A DNA stretch of 64,000 nt from positions 558,001 through 622,000 of the forward strand of contig JANTUC010000017.1 in assembly GCA_026873275.1 (NCBI GenBank), given 5' to 3'. The notes below the pieces were generated by a model. The model had not been told where the DNA came from, made no database searches, and saw nothing but the letters and a program-made list of their open reading frames with translations. Positions within the stretch are counted from its first letter, which is position 1, and the number at the start of each line of letters is the position of its first letter. Source of the DNA: Pseudopithomyces maydicus (taxonomy: Eukaryota; Ascomycota; Dothideomycetes; Pleosporales; Didymosphaeriaceae). Positions 44,034-54,514 of the stretch are shown in pieces. The position numbers and the translations under genes are program-made.

Positions 44034-45141
44034 TGATTTTACGCGCCACCAACCTCTGTTGTACCAGTCTGCATTCTCCTCACGCAATTTCTTCTTGCTA
44101 TATACCCGCGGACGTTCATACAACGCATCATTTTTTGTCATTACCGCGTGCTTGGGTCGCGCTGCATTGCTACCACATGTCGTAACGGCCGGTCTGCATG
44201 CATAGCGAGGAGTCTGCTTTTCTGTTTCTTTTCCTCCCTCTTGTTCCTTTTGCTTACATTGTTGTTGATGTTTGAAGCAAGCATGATTCCCCACAAAGCC
44301 TTCCTTCTTATATGCGCGGTTATGTCCGCTTTACCCATATACTGTTTGTTGCTATTGTAGATTCGCTCGGCCGGACTGTGTCATAGGTGATGGGCGGCAA
44401 GGTGGGTGATTGATGAGTGCATGCGTAAGGCGATACAGTCAACGAATCTCCTTGGATCTGGAATCGGGCAGCATTGGTCTCGTTAAACCACAGGTTGGGT
44501 ATAGTCCATGGAGTTTACTAGCATATAATGATGACGAATCCTCTACATTACCCAGTTGATAGATGGCATGAATATATGGTATTTGTTCAATGATTTTGCT
44601 TTGCGTGAAGAGTGCTTTTCGTGCAGCAGCTGGGTCTGGGGTGATTGGGCCATGGCTCTAAGGATCCAAGACGGGAGAACCGTGAGGGCAAGAGATGTGG
44701 GAAACCCGTCTCGGGTTGTGTTGTCACTGGCGGCACCAAGGTTGTGCGGTGTGTGTGGATGAGGGCTGCTCTCATGTGCGGCTGAACTATGCGAAGATCG
44801 TGTGGGTCTAATGCATAAATATGCAGATCCCCTCGCTCTGGCCTACTGTAACAGTGCTTTCCAAGCCACCCGGTGCTGTATCACCAGACCCGGACCAGTA
44901 GTTGGCTTATAAGCTTCCATCCAATGCAGCACCACCTCATCCAATGCACAGCGTGCCTTCCCCATCGGCTACGCTATTCTGAATGGCTGCAGGGCAGCTT
45001 CCCGTCCAGTCTTGGACCCCCTCCTCCCACACCTCTTCATGACCACCACGCCCCCTCATTTCGTGCTCTTCTGCCAGACCTCATTTCTCCCCTATACACA
45101 ATATACCTTAATCGCACCTACGATACTGCATCTTCTACGAT
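44034..45141. other. intergenic
   Basis: About 1.1 kb between the large gene and the peroxidase. Open frames on both strands (for example the minus frame 43335-44294 overlapping the large gene) have no similarity. It contains the peroxidase promoter. No RNA gene recognised. Confidence 0.5.
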
Positions 45142-46118
45142 ATGGGCATCTCGCGGAAGCTTGCCAAGCCTTTCATCCTTCTCTTCGTCCTCTCGTGGGA
45201 CTTTGGCCTGTTTCTGCTTAACTTCATCCTTCCTGCTCGAAAGGTTGGGCATGTTGTCCCCGAGGGAGTGGCAGGCCACGCGCTGAATTGGCCAGCCTAC
45301 CAACCCCCTAGCCCTACCGACTCACGCTCCTCTTGTAAGCCATTATTTCGCACACGCAATCTGGTCGAACGAATTTCCTGATATCCTGTGCTCCCTTAGG
45401 CCCCATGCTCAACGCCTTGGCCAATCACAACATACTTCCTCACTCTGGTCGTGGCATCTCTTTCCGCACGCTCAACACGGTCGTTCGGGAGTCTTTCAAC
45501 TTTGCGCCGAGCTTTTGCTTCTTCGTGCCGCACTTCGCCGCCGATTTCCTGGACCGTTCATACTGGAGCGATACGTTCGACCTTGAGGAGTTGAGCAAGC
45601 ACAATGCGATTGAACATGACGCCAGTTTGACGCGACGGGATGCCGCGCTTGAGCCTGATCAAGGGAAACCTGATGCCCGGCTCGTGGAGGAATTACTAGC
45701 CTGTGCGACGGGTGGCACTCCCGAAGAACGGCTCATGACAAAGAAAGACTTGAGTGCCATGTTGAGTCGAAGGCGTGTAGAGAGCAGAAAAGAAAATGCC
45801 GCGTATACTGAGAGCTTGTTCCACAACGGATTCGGCAGTGCTAAGTAAGTTGGACCCATGTCGGCTCGGCGTGTAAATAACCGCTAATTACGCAGCTCGT
45901 CAACCATGCTTACTATCTTCGGCGGTCGTGTCGACGACTTGGGACCCATGCTTCTGGAAGAGCGATTCTCGGACAGCTGGGAACCAAGAATCCGTGCCCA
46001 TTTTGGGCTGACAATGGCGGCATTCAATGGCACCGTGCTGCCTGTCGAACGAGGCGTGAACACCAAGGCATACATCAGGAAGCTTGAAAACGAAGGCACC
46101 GTGCAGTCTGAGGTCTAG
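45142..46118 (+). CDS. heme-thiolate peroxidase (chloroperoxidase/short unspecific peroxygenase family), three exons
   Basis: Exons 45142-45334, 45400-45844 and 45896-46118; introns GT-AG; phases close at 286 aa. The N-terminus has a hydrophobic stretch (FILLFVLSWDFGLFLLNFIL, about residues 11-30) acting as signal peptide or membrane anchor. The heme-ligand motif is built across the first splice site: SSCPMLNALANH with Cys65 as proximal thiolate (PCP in most members, SCP here). The distal acid-base motif is AIEHDASLTR (Glu136-His137-Asp138...Ser140), the EHD-S signature of short peroxygenases rather than the EGD-R of long ones. The family uses hydrogen peroxide to hydroxylate or halogenate small molecules. 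No neighbour shares the promoter; the next gene downstream is the A-T-C synthetase, 1.27 kb away. Substrate unknown. Confidence 0.88.
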
Positions 46119-47392
46119 CAAGAGCGCGCCGGGATCATGCTGGGTCGACAGGTGGAATAGCTTAATGTTCGCGGAGGCTGGAACGTTGTTTTTGGACATT
46201 TGCCTCGTTGTGCGGCGTAGCGCCTACGGGGTGGAGACGCTGGCAGCACGGAGATTGGCACTGCTCTTGGGCGTACAGCTCGTTAATACTTACCTGCACT
46301 GTCATGTTCCCGACTTCGATCGCCATTGATTGATCAGTATATTTTGTGAATTAAGCGGGGGACAGCGGTTCCTCCCTCGTCTGCTCCGGATGGCTCTTAG
46401 ACAAGGATACTCATCCCTCGCGTTTAACCTGCAGCGTTCGATTCTCGTGCCATGCGCACTGGAAGGCCCTGGCGGCCTCGCCATCTCCCGTATCCCACAC
46501 GGCCCTAGCTCTGCAGAAAACGGCCCTTCTCTACCCCTCAACACCATCCCGCTGCTGCGAGGACATGGTCTTGACTCTTTATCAAGCTCGGCGCATCCGT
46601 TCAGAAATGGCTCCGCGCCGTACTTCTTTCTCGACCTAGTTGCCAATTTCCGTCCCTCCCTCTATTCCCGCTTGAGGATTCTCTAACCCTCGTGAGGGAT
46701 CCGAGGAATTAGCACTGATTGGCGCGCTTCTTGTCCTCCATGCTGCGGCCAAGGTCGTCGGATCATCACGCGCGATATGCGCTCTGCAAAAGCCCCTGGT
46801 CTAATGCACCGCGCCACTTGACGAACGGCTAAAGCGGTTAACGTCCGAGGAATCCTCCCATCCGCCAAAATCCAATGCCGCAAGGACAGTTTCTGGCCTA
46901 CCACCGTGAGCGGGGGGACGGCACAATCAAAGGATCCCCCCACACGTTCTCTTAAGCGCTCGGCACCTGCTCCTTTAGACGTCCATAGCACCGAGTTAGG
47001 ACCTGTCAAGCGCTGCGGGCCGCGACCGCAATGTTGATCCCTACATGACGTTTCTGACCAAACGCTCGCCAACGGCCATCGGCGCCCGTCTCCCCTCTGC
47101 CTGTTCCATCTGACGTAGATACAGATGGACATCTTGATACTGAAATGTCTAGAATCTAAGAGGTGGGGTTGGTCTACTCGTATCCTCCAACTAGCTTAAA
47201 CATGAGTGGGACGGGTACACGTCCTTGTATACATGGCAATGACCAATACAAGCCGATGTATCACTCTGCAGCTAAATGGCAGGGCCCACGCTGCCGAGTC
47301 ATGGGTGCGATATGAATCCGGAACTCATGCGAGCATTTAATGGACCTGGTAGACGCAGCTGATGTCCCTCTTTCTCTCAAGTACTCTTCGTT
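46119..47392. other. intergenic between peroxidase and A-T-C synthetase
   Basis: About 1.27 kb. A 118-codon frame (46330-46686, plus) and a 149-codon frame (46683-47132, minus) are present but show no family or splice support. Probably holds the synthetase promoter. Confidence 0.5.
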
Positions 47393-50300
47393 ATGAGCAC
47401 AGACGGTAACATTTTATTGAGCGAAGCCTTCGGTGGCGACTGGCCAGACTCACCTCCGCCGGTTTGGAGGCGACTAGCAACGGCCGCTGAGCAGTATCCC
47501 AACAAGCTTGCTTTGGCCTGTCTTCACCAATCTCCTGCTCTATATGGCATCCAGAGTACCGAACATGCAACACAAACACAGAACAAACACCTGGAATGGT
47601 CCTACGCTCAGCTAAGCTCAGCTGCCGCCCTCTTAGCTGCCGGCCTTCAATCAAAAGGTCTCTCTTCAGGCTCCTCCATTGTCACCATCTTGAAAAATGG
47701 TGCCGAGTTCCCCATGGCCCTTTGGGCTGCTCATAGTCTTGCCTGTCCTTTTGTGCCCCTTAACCCACGAACGCTTGCGAATGCCGTTGAAACACGGCAT
47801 ATGCTTACCGTCGCGGATGCGGCGGCGGTGGTCGTGGAAAACCCAGAATCAGCGACTACTTTTGATTCGATAATAGGTTCGGGGAGAGGAAGATTCTCAA
47901 GATCGTGGCGGGTGAACAAGGCCTTGAGGGATGGGTCACCATTTCTGAACTTCTCGAGCTGGGAAGAGTTGCTGATTCCAAAGAGGAAACTATAGCCAGA
48001 CCCGATTCTGCTGTAGGCACTCAATCTGAGCCTACAGGGACCGTCACAATTCTCTACACCAGCGGGACTACTTCATTGCCGAAGGGATGCCCACACACCG
48101 ACCGCACACTCAACGCTTTTATGAAGAACCTAAGTCTCGGAGGTGTTTCACCAGATGACATCTTCTGCGCTTTTCTTCCCAACAACCACGCCATGGGGTA
48201 TTTCTACGTCCTCCACTACTTTTGCAACGGCAGTGCGGTTGTGTACCCATCTGGTACATACGACCCAGCTGCCACTGCCGAAGCATTGGCAATCCACAAG
48301 TGCACCCATACAGTCCACGTATCGACAGCCCTTCACAGTCTTCTCGAGTGGATCGAGCCCCAGGGCCTTCGCTTTCCCCACCTCAAAGATGTGAGCCTCG
48401 CCGGTTCATCCATCACCCCTCAAATGATGCGGTCAGTTGTTGAGAAGCTCGGATCTCAAGCCGTTTCTATCGGCTTTGGTATGACTGAAGGAAGTCCCAT
48501 CTGGTCCGCGCCGGTTTCAGACCCTGAGAGACTGATCCGCGGAGATGAAGTCATATGTGGAACAGCGGTACCAGGAGTGCATGTACGTATTTGCGCGCCG
48601 GATTCGACGAAGGCTCTTCCGAGGGGTCAGCCTGGTGAAATACATCAGAGCGGGCCTGGAGTCATCGCAAATTACATTGGGAAGAAGGTTGGACAGGAGA
48701 GCTTCTATGTGGAAGGTGGTCGCACCTGGTTCAGGAGCGGTGATAGAGGTGTCATGTGGTCGGATGGAGGTGTTTCCATCGTTGGACGGTACGTTGTCAT
48801 GATATCCAACATGATCAGCTCTACTCTGACAACCGTATGCTGACTGTTCCAAGATTCAAGGATATGATAATTCGAGGGGGTGAAAATATCGCACCTGCTG
48901 CAATTGAAGTTGTCCTGAATCAGTTTCATGGTGTTGATGTAAGACAATCGGTACCCTGGTAATGAATAGTTGCTGACCCTTACAGGCGCAAGTCGTTGGA
49001 GCATCGGATCCTATCGCTGGGGAGGTGCCCGTGGCTATAGTACGAAAGCTCCCTGAAGGGGATAACCCAGCAGGGCAACTACAAGAAGCCGTACGGAACC
49101 ACATGGGCGTTTTACACGTACCAGATGAGATAATAACCCTCGACACTCTCGGATTGGAAGATTATCCACGCACCATTTCCAGCAAGATTCAGAAAAACGC
49201 ACTACGCGTACTCGTCGCAGCATATAGAAAGCACAATGAGCCTAGAGTAGAAGCCCACGGCCCTTCTAACAGTTCTATTGAAGGTGGAAAACCTGCTGGA
49301 TTTATTGAAAACAAAAACATCGAGGAAACGGTTCTTACCATTTGGTGGAGAGCCACTGGTCTTGAACCTTCGAAACTGGACAAAGAAACACCTACCTTTA
49401 ATTTCGCAGACTCGATCACGATTATGCGTGTAAGAGGAATGTACCGAAAAGAACTAGGGGTCACTCTTACAGCAGCTGAGATGTCTGCGAATGCCGACCT
49501 GAAAAGCCAGATCGCTGCGCTAGAGCGCAAGGCTTCGTCTGCAAGCCAAAACGTAATATCCTCGCTGCCAAAGGTGGAAAATACGCGCACTCTTGAGGAA
49601 CTCCAAACTGTTCTTGGACCTGAAACAGATGCAGCAATTTTCAAAGAGGCAGCGAGCGCAGCACTTGCGAAAGAAGGCTTCGACTTTGACCAAGATGTTG
49701 AATCTGTTATTCAGACTAACGATTTTGTTGATGTATTGGAAAGTGACGGAATGATCCACAAGTGGAATTTCGCTATTTCTGTACCTGCAGAGGGTTCTAC
49801 TGTGCAGGTAAATACATTCAGCCCATTACTTATCAACAGGGTATACTAATGGCTATAACAGGAGCTCAAACAAGCTTTGATCGCTACTCTGGCGAACAAT
49901 ACGATGTTCACATCATTCTGCATACACGGGAATAGTGGGCGACCATACTACGTTACGATGAAACCTCAGAAGAAGCTATATGACCATATCCTTCACGACA
50001 GCGGTTCCGTGGCGAACGTTGCAGAGCTTCAACAACGCGCCATGAACTATCCACACCCAGAGCACTCGCTTTTCCCTGGACCCTTGTTCCATGCAATGAT
50101 CTACAATATCGAAGATACCAAGTCTGCTGGATTCGTATATTATGGTAATAAAAATAAATATTCTCGAAAGATAATGCAGTAGCTAATATGACCAGTACAT
50201 CACATGGTCCACGACGCTTCCTCGATGCGTCTCATGCTCGAAGATCTGAACAGGGCTCTACTCGAACCATCTCGACCGCTACGCCCCCATGTTCCATACC

Positions 50301-51231
50301 AACTGTAAGTAATTTCACACAGACAGAATGTTCTCGTCTAACGTCTAAAAGATGGGCGGATGCCTACCACTCACTGCGCAATTCACCCCGCGCAACAATG
50401 GAGGTAAACTGGCACGTCAAGCGCCTAGCGAACATCCGCCTCCACCGCAAGGCTCTTTACCCACCTGCCCGCGTTCCACGACAAGAGAACCTCACGACAC
50501 CAGACGGCATCGACTACGGATTCGACGCCCCCGCATTGCTAAACCTCAAAAAGCACCATTCCCACATCACAGCCTCAGTCATTCTCAAAGCCGCCATGGC
50601 CCTCGTCAACGTAAGCCGCACCAAGCACACACACGCCCTCCTCAGCAACTACGAATCCTGCCGATCAAGTTTCCCCTTCTGGCCTGACACTTTCCGCCAC
50701 ATCCCCGGCGCCAACGGCTCTACCATGGCGGACCTCGATGCGGGCGACGTCGCCGGCCCGACTTTCAACGGCGTCACCAACCTCATCGAAATCGATCGTT
50801 CCGAGCCTGCTCTCGCGTATCTTGATCGCCTTCAGGCCGAGCAACTTGAGTTGACAAAATATGCAAATGCTCCATGGCGACGTGTTATTTCTGCCCTCAA
50901 CGAGCTTCACCCCGGGGAGAACGCTGGCGAGATGGTGCACCAGACGCACAGCACTTTTTTCTTAACGTGGATCCCGGGTGTGTTGGGCGAGTACGAGAGG
51001 ATCAAGATTGCGAATCTAGTGATTCGTTGCGCGCTGGGGTTGGTGTTTGTCGCGGGACTGGGAGGTCCTCAAGCCACTATGTTTGGGGTCAGTTTGCGGT
51101 GGGACGTTGCTAATTACAGTGCTGGAGAGACGATGGAGTTTATGAGGGATGTAGAGAAGGCGATATTGTGGATGTTGGAGGAGGAGAATTGGAAGAAGCC
51201 GCTGGGGGAGTTTTTGGTGCAGTTTGAATAG
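47393..51231 (+). CDS. single-module adenylation-thiolation-condensation synthetase (NRPS-like), six exons, one frame break
   Basis: Exons: 47393-48788, 48854-48938, 48986-49807, 49862-50144, 50196-50304 and 50352-51231, all GT-AG. One base is missing near 47888-47892 (GGAAG where GGAAAG restores ...GRG then KILKIVAGE); with it phases close at 1191 aa. Adenylation domain, about 30-550: ILYTSGTTSLPKG, GFGMTEGSP, WFRSGDRG, GRFKDMIIRGGENIAP and the C-terminal Lys motif YPRTISSKIQKN. The GRFKD/GGEN form resembles acyl-CoA synthetases more than amino-acid-activating NRPS domains. Thiolation domain, about 600-670: FNFADSITIMRV with Ser637 as phosphopantetheine site. Condensation-like domain, about 715-1191: VYYVHHMVHDASSM with His864-His865 and Asp869 of HHxxxDx. 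It probably activates an acid and transfers it to an amine or alcohol. No product known. Confidence 0.85.
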
Positions 51232-51852
51232 CTTGTGTAATGGGATTATGAAGGGAAAGTTTTATATAGTTTTACGTCATAGCGTTAATTCACTCGACTC
51301 GGAGAATCTTCTCCTTCTCAAGAAAAATGAACCACTGAAATTCACTGACGTCTTCCTTTACGATGCTGTCAAATGTATCTTGGCTTCAAGTCCGCTACAT
51401 TTTATCAGGAAAATATCAATGATCGACTGCTATTGAAGGATGAAGGCTAATAATTGTCAAGCCCCATACTCTTCCATGTTTTCAGGATTCGCTTATATGG
51501 TGGACTGCATGATAATTTACACTAGCAACAGTGATCAGATTCAAGTATCAGGTCGGAGATGATTTCTAAAATGAGTTGAATTGTTGACTATTCTTATATT
51601 CTTCAATCAACTTGCCATATTAGGTCATTCTAGTCGTCATCCCCACGATGAAGTGCACTTGCCGATTCGATATTGACGCCCACCAATGACTAGTCACTCC
51701 TGTGAAAAGCTTCAACACAACTGACAAACGCCCCCTAAAATACATATATTTAAGCAAGTCCCACAGATGCAAATTATCCATACACAACAAAACATCCCTA
51801 CAACAGAATACCCTTACAACGAATACTCCCACGTCAATATCCTCGTACAACA
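51232..51852. other. intergenic, AT-rich
   Basis: About 620 bp with a TATA-like ACATATATTTAAG near 51741-51753, roughly 100 bp before the next start codon. No gene recognised. Confidence 0.5.
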
Positions 51853-52539
51853 ATGTGCTCTAATGAAAGCTTCCCCGACCGCCAAATCCTGGACCCCACC
51901 CATGCAGTTCTAGACCCGCTATTCGAGGCCGCCGATAAGCTCCATGACGACCTCAAAACTACTACCACTCGTGTCCGAGAGCTCGCCAATATCGTCCAGA
52001 CAGCTTCTTCCAATCCCGTCGCCACCGAAGCCGCCTGCATAGAGGCCCTCGCTCTCATCCCGTCCGCGCTTACCAGCGGAGAAAAATTCACTTCACGCTA
52101 TGGGCACTTGCTAACGGCTCCAGACCCGATTGCCACACTCAGGCAATTAGGGGTCATCTTTGAAGGAGACGAGAATGGAGGGGGATGGGAGGTGGCAAAT
52201 GAAGACGTCGTGATGCTCTTCTTATTCGCCACAATTATGCCGATTCAAATGCAGATGTACGATTTGGAAGAGACGGGAAATGAGTTTGCAAAGGATCTTG
52301 AGAGGATCAGACAGCATGAGCAAGAAGGGGGGATTCGCGAGAGAAAGAAGGGATTCGCGAGAGAAAGAAGGAGATTCGCGAGAGACAGAAGGGGGAGATT
52401 CGCGAGAGCAAGAAGGAGGAAATTTGCGAGAGAAGGAAGGGGGAGATTCACGAGGAAAGGAAGAAGGAGATTCGCGAGAGAAGGAAGAAGGAGATTCGCG
52501 AGAGCAAGGAAAAGATTCGCGGGAGTAAGAAAGGAATGA
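51853..52539 (+). CDS. orphan protein with helical N-terminus and Arg-rich minisatellite tail
   Basis: Single exon, 228 aa. Residues 1-155 look folded and helical (LDPLFEAADKLHDDLKTTTT, VRELANIVQTASS, VVMLFLFATIMPIQMQMYDL). From about 157 the frame enters a minisatellite and becomes FARERRR/RFARAR repeats to the stop. The repeat unit is not a constant multiple of three and contains no stop in any frame, so the neighbouring frames are also open and read GDSREKEEGDSRE or KKEIRERRKKEIRES. The last of these would be a charged coiled coil, so which frame is natural is uncertain. Unknown family; secretion signal absent. Confidence 0.45.
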   Translation: MCSNESFPDRQILDPTHAVLDPLFEAADKLHDDLKTTTTRVRELANIVQTASSNPVATEAACIEALALIPSALTSGEKFTSRYGHLLTAPDPIATLRQLGVIFEGDENGGGWEVANEDVVMLFLFATIMPIQMQMYDLEETGNEFAKDLERIRQHEQEGGIRERKKGFARERRRFARDRRGRFARARRRKFAREGRGRFTRKGRRRFAREGRRRFARARKRFAGVRKE

Positions 52540-52575
52540 TTCGCGAGAGCAGGAAGGAAGAGATTCGCGAGAGTT
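52327..52575 (+). repeat. minisatellite with core GATTCGCGAGAG
   Basis: About eleven imperfect tandem copies of a purine-rich unit of roughly 17-25 bases, of the form GGA(A)GATTCGCGAGAG(A/C)A(A/G)GAAG. The unit length varies, so the reading frame changes between copies. It begins inside the orphan ORF at 51853-52539 and runs past its stop. Confidence 0.85.
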
Positions 52576-52760
52576 GCACCAGCACTGATAGACAGGGCTG
52601 GGTGTTACGGTAGACCCCTTTTTCAATGAACAAGGATGGAGACCACTAGTAGAAATGCAAAGACATTCTTCACGTGTAAGATGCAACATGGTACTTGGTG
52701 ATGTATTACTATATTTTTTCATTGACTCGTCGTTTCTCTCTACATGTCATGTGAATTCGT

Positions 52761-53714
52761 TCAAAGGCACGACAAGATCGGCTTGAGCTTGTCGTATGCA
52801 ATCTTCTGCTTCGCCGCATTCGCAGTCGTCTTGTCAGCAGCGTCTCCAACGCTGACACTGACGTAGCATGCGTTCCTGAGCAAGATGACATCCGCCTCCC
52901 ACGGCAACCTCGTGCTTCCACAAATCTCAGCATCTCTTCCACTCAGAAGCCCCGTGGTGACCCGTGTAGGAATGAACTTGAACTGGCTGGCGCTGTTGCA
53001 CTTGCTGTCCGTGACCTCTGCAAAGTTCACGTTGAGGAAGACGTCCTCGGGGAGGTAAGGAGCGCCAGAGTTGATGAGCGTGGTGGTGAGGTTCAAAGCA
53101 AGGTCGGCATAGACCTTGGAGTGGATGGGCGTGGCCTTGTTCCAGGCGGTGGGGTCACCAGAACGACCAGAGAAGGCGATGGCTGGGATTTTGGCATCGT
53201 GTGCCGCGTACACTGCCGCGCCGATGGTGCCGGAGAAGAAAGCCTGGACGTCGACGTTCTGGCCGACATTGGGGCCTGTGACGGCGAGTTGGGGTGCAGC
53301 GCCATTCCAGAGGGCAGGGCCAGTGGTGGAGATGCCGCGCTTGATGGAGGTCACGGGGTACGAGTTTACGTAGTTGAGGCGCGGGTCGGTAGCATTAGCT
53401 CCAGTTGCAGGGGCTCCTGCTGGGCACGAGTTATACTGGCAGCCGTCCGAGTCGACAGTCTTGGGTGTCGCGTCGGAGGATCCTGTTCATGTTAGTCTGC
53501 ACGATCAATACTGAGAGACGAGCAAGCGTGACATACCCGTTCCAGACTGGTTTTCGGCGGGACCAGAGAGGACGACCTGGTTGCCAGCAGCAGCTAAGCT
53601 GTTGAACAAGGTACGAGCATTAATCTCGGCCCATCCATCATCGTTGGACTGGACGATGCGGATTGCGGACGCGAGCGGAGCAACCGCAGCAGCAAGGAGC
53701 AAACCAGAACGCAT
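52761..53714 (-). CDS. secreted SurE-like acid phosphatase/nucleotidase, two exons
   Basis: Exon 1 is 53714-53537 and exon 2 is 53482-52761; donor GTATGT, branch ACTAAC, acceptor GAACAG; phases close at 299 aa. The signal peptide is MRSGLLLAAAVAPLASA. The mature N-terminus begins IRIVQSNDDGWAEINARTL, the SurE signature whose Asp-Asp pair binds the catalytic metal. Further family segments: NQVVLSGPAENQSGTGSS across the splice site, NSYPVTSIKRGI, AVYAAHDAKIPAIAFSG and EDVFLNVNFAE. Fungal members are extracellular or vacuolar acid phosphatases acting on nucleotides and other phosphomonoesters. Several Cys residues suggest disulfides, consistent with secretion. No abnormality. Confidence 0.9.
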
Positions 53715-54514
53715 CTCGACAACTAAAACGAATGGAGTTGTACGGCGAAAGACAGGAACGAAAGGCTACAAGGCGCGTGGCCCATCTTTCAGGGCGAGAT
53801 AGTTGGGTATTTACTCATAATACCCTAGCAATACTACAGACTTAAGCTTGCCACAACGAGCCAACTCCCGCTCAGCCAACCTCGGTGCTCGCCGAAGCGA
53901 GCGCCAACGTTTCTGATGTCCGCGCATCCTGGAGCTGTGATTGCGCACGGAGAAATTGGAGTGGCTGTGAAAGCACCGAGAGGGCATTGTTCCGCTGCTA
54001 CTGGGCGAGGTTGTTTATGCGGGGAGCTTGGCAGGGGAGGGCGTTTCAGGCAGGCGTGCTGCAAGTCTCCACTCAATCGCTTGCACGTGCTGATCACTCG
54101 AGGTTTGAATCGATGTTCGTGACCATGGCATTGTTTGCTTGTATTCACGCCTTCCACATTGATCTGATGCTAGCCTCGCTAGCTGGCGAAGGCGTATCGA
54201 TTCATCATGTGCTTCTTCTGGCGTGCAGACCGAGACAAATCCCGCGGACGAAGCTTGCAACGGTCCGAATATCCAACGTTTGTACAATACCTGGGCGGAT
54301 GTCTTGGGCCTCGTCTATTGACCAGTGCTCGATGCACATGTTTTTACATCTCGTCTACAGTTGCAGTTGCCAAGAGCAGTCATGCTGTACGGTGTGCGGA
54401 ATGCCCAAACATGCACGCAGTCCAAGTAGCATAGCCCCGTCTTTGTCCGCCGTGCTTCACGGATCCACCGAATATGCATTGATATAGTCGCCCAAATAGA
54501 TGAACTGGTGACAA
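53715..54514. other. intergenic
   Basis: About 800 bp holding the phosphatase promoter and the 3' end of the binding-protein-like gene. A 200-codon frame on the plus strand (53885-54487) is Cys/Ser/Arg-rich without any recognisable domain and is not accepted as a gene. Confidence 0.5.

Noticed and set aside
43335..44294. 319-codon minus-strand frame opposite the C-terminal part of the large gene
   Set aside because: It is the antisense shadow of conserved coding sequence on the plus strand and has no similarity.
46422..46460. Possible tRNA T-arm (GCGTTCGATTCTCG)
   Set aside because: No D-arm A/B-box consensus at the right distance upstream and no pairing acceptor stem.
53885..54487. 200-codon plus-strand frame between the phosphatase and the binding-protein-like gene
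   Set aside because: No domain, odd composition with many Cys and Met, and it lies in what must be promoter and 3' sequence.
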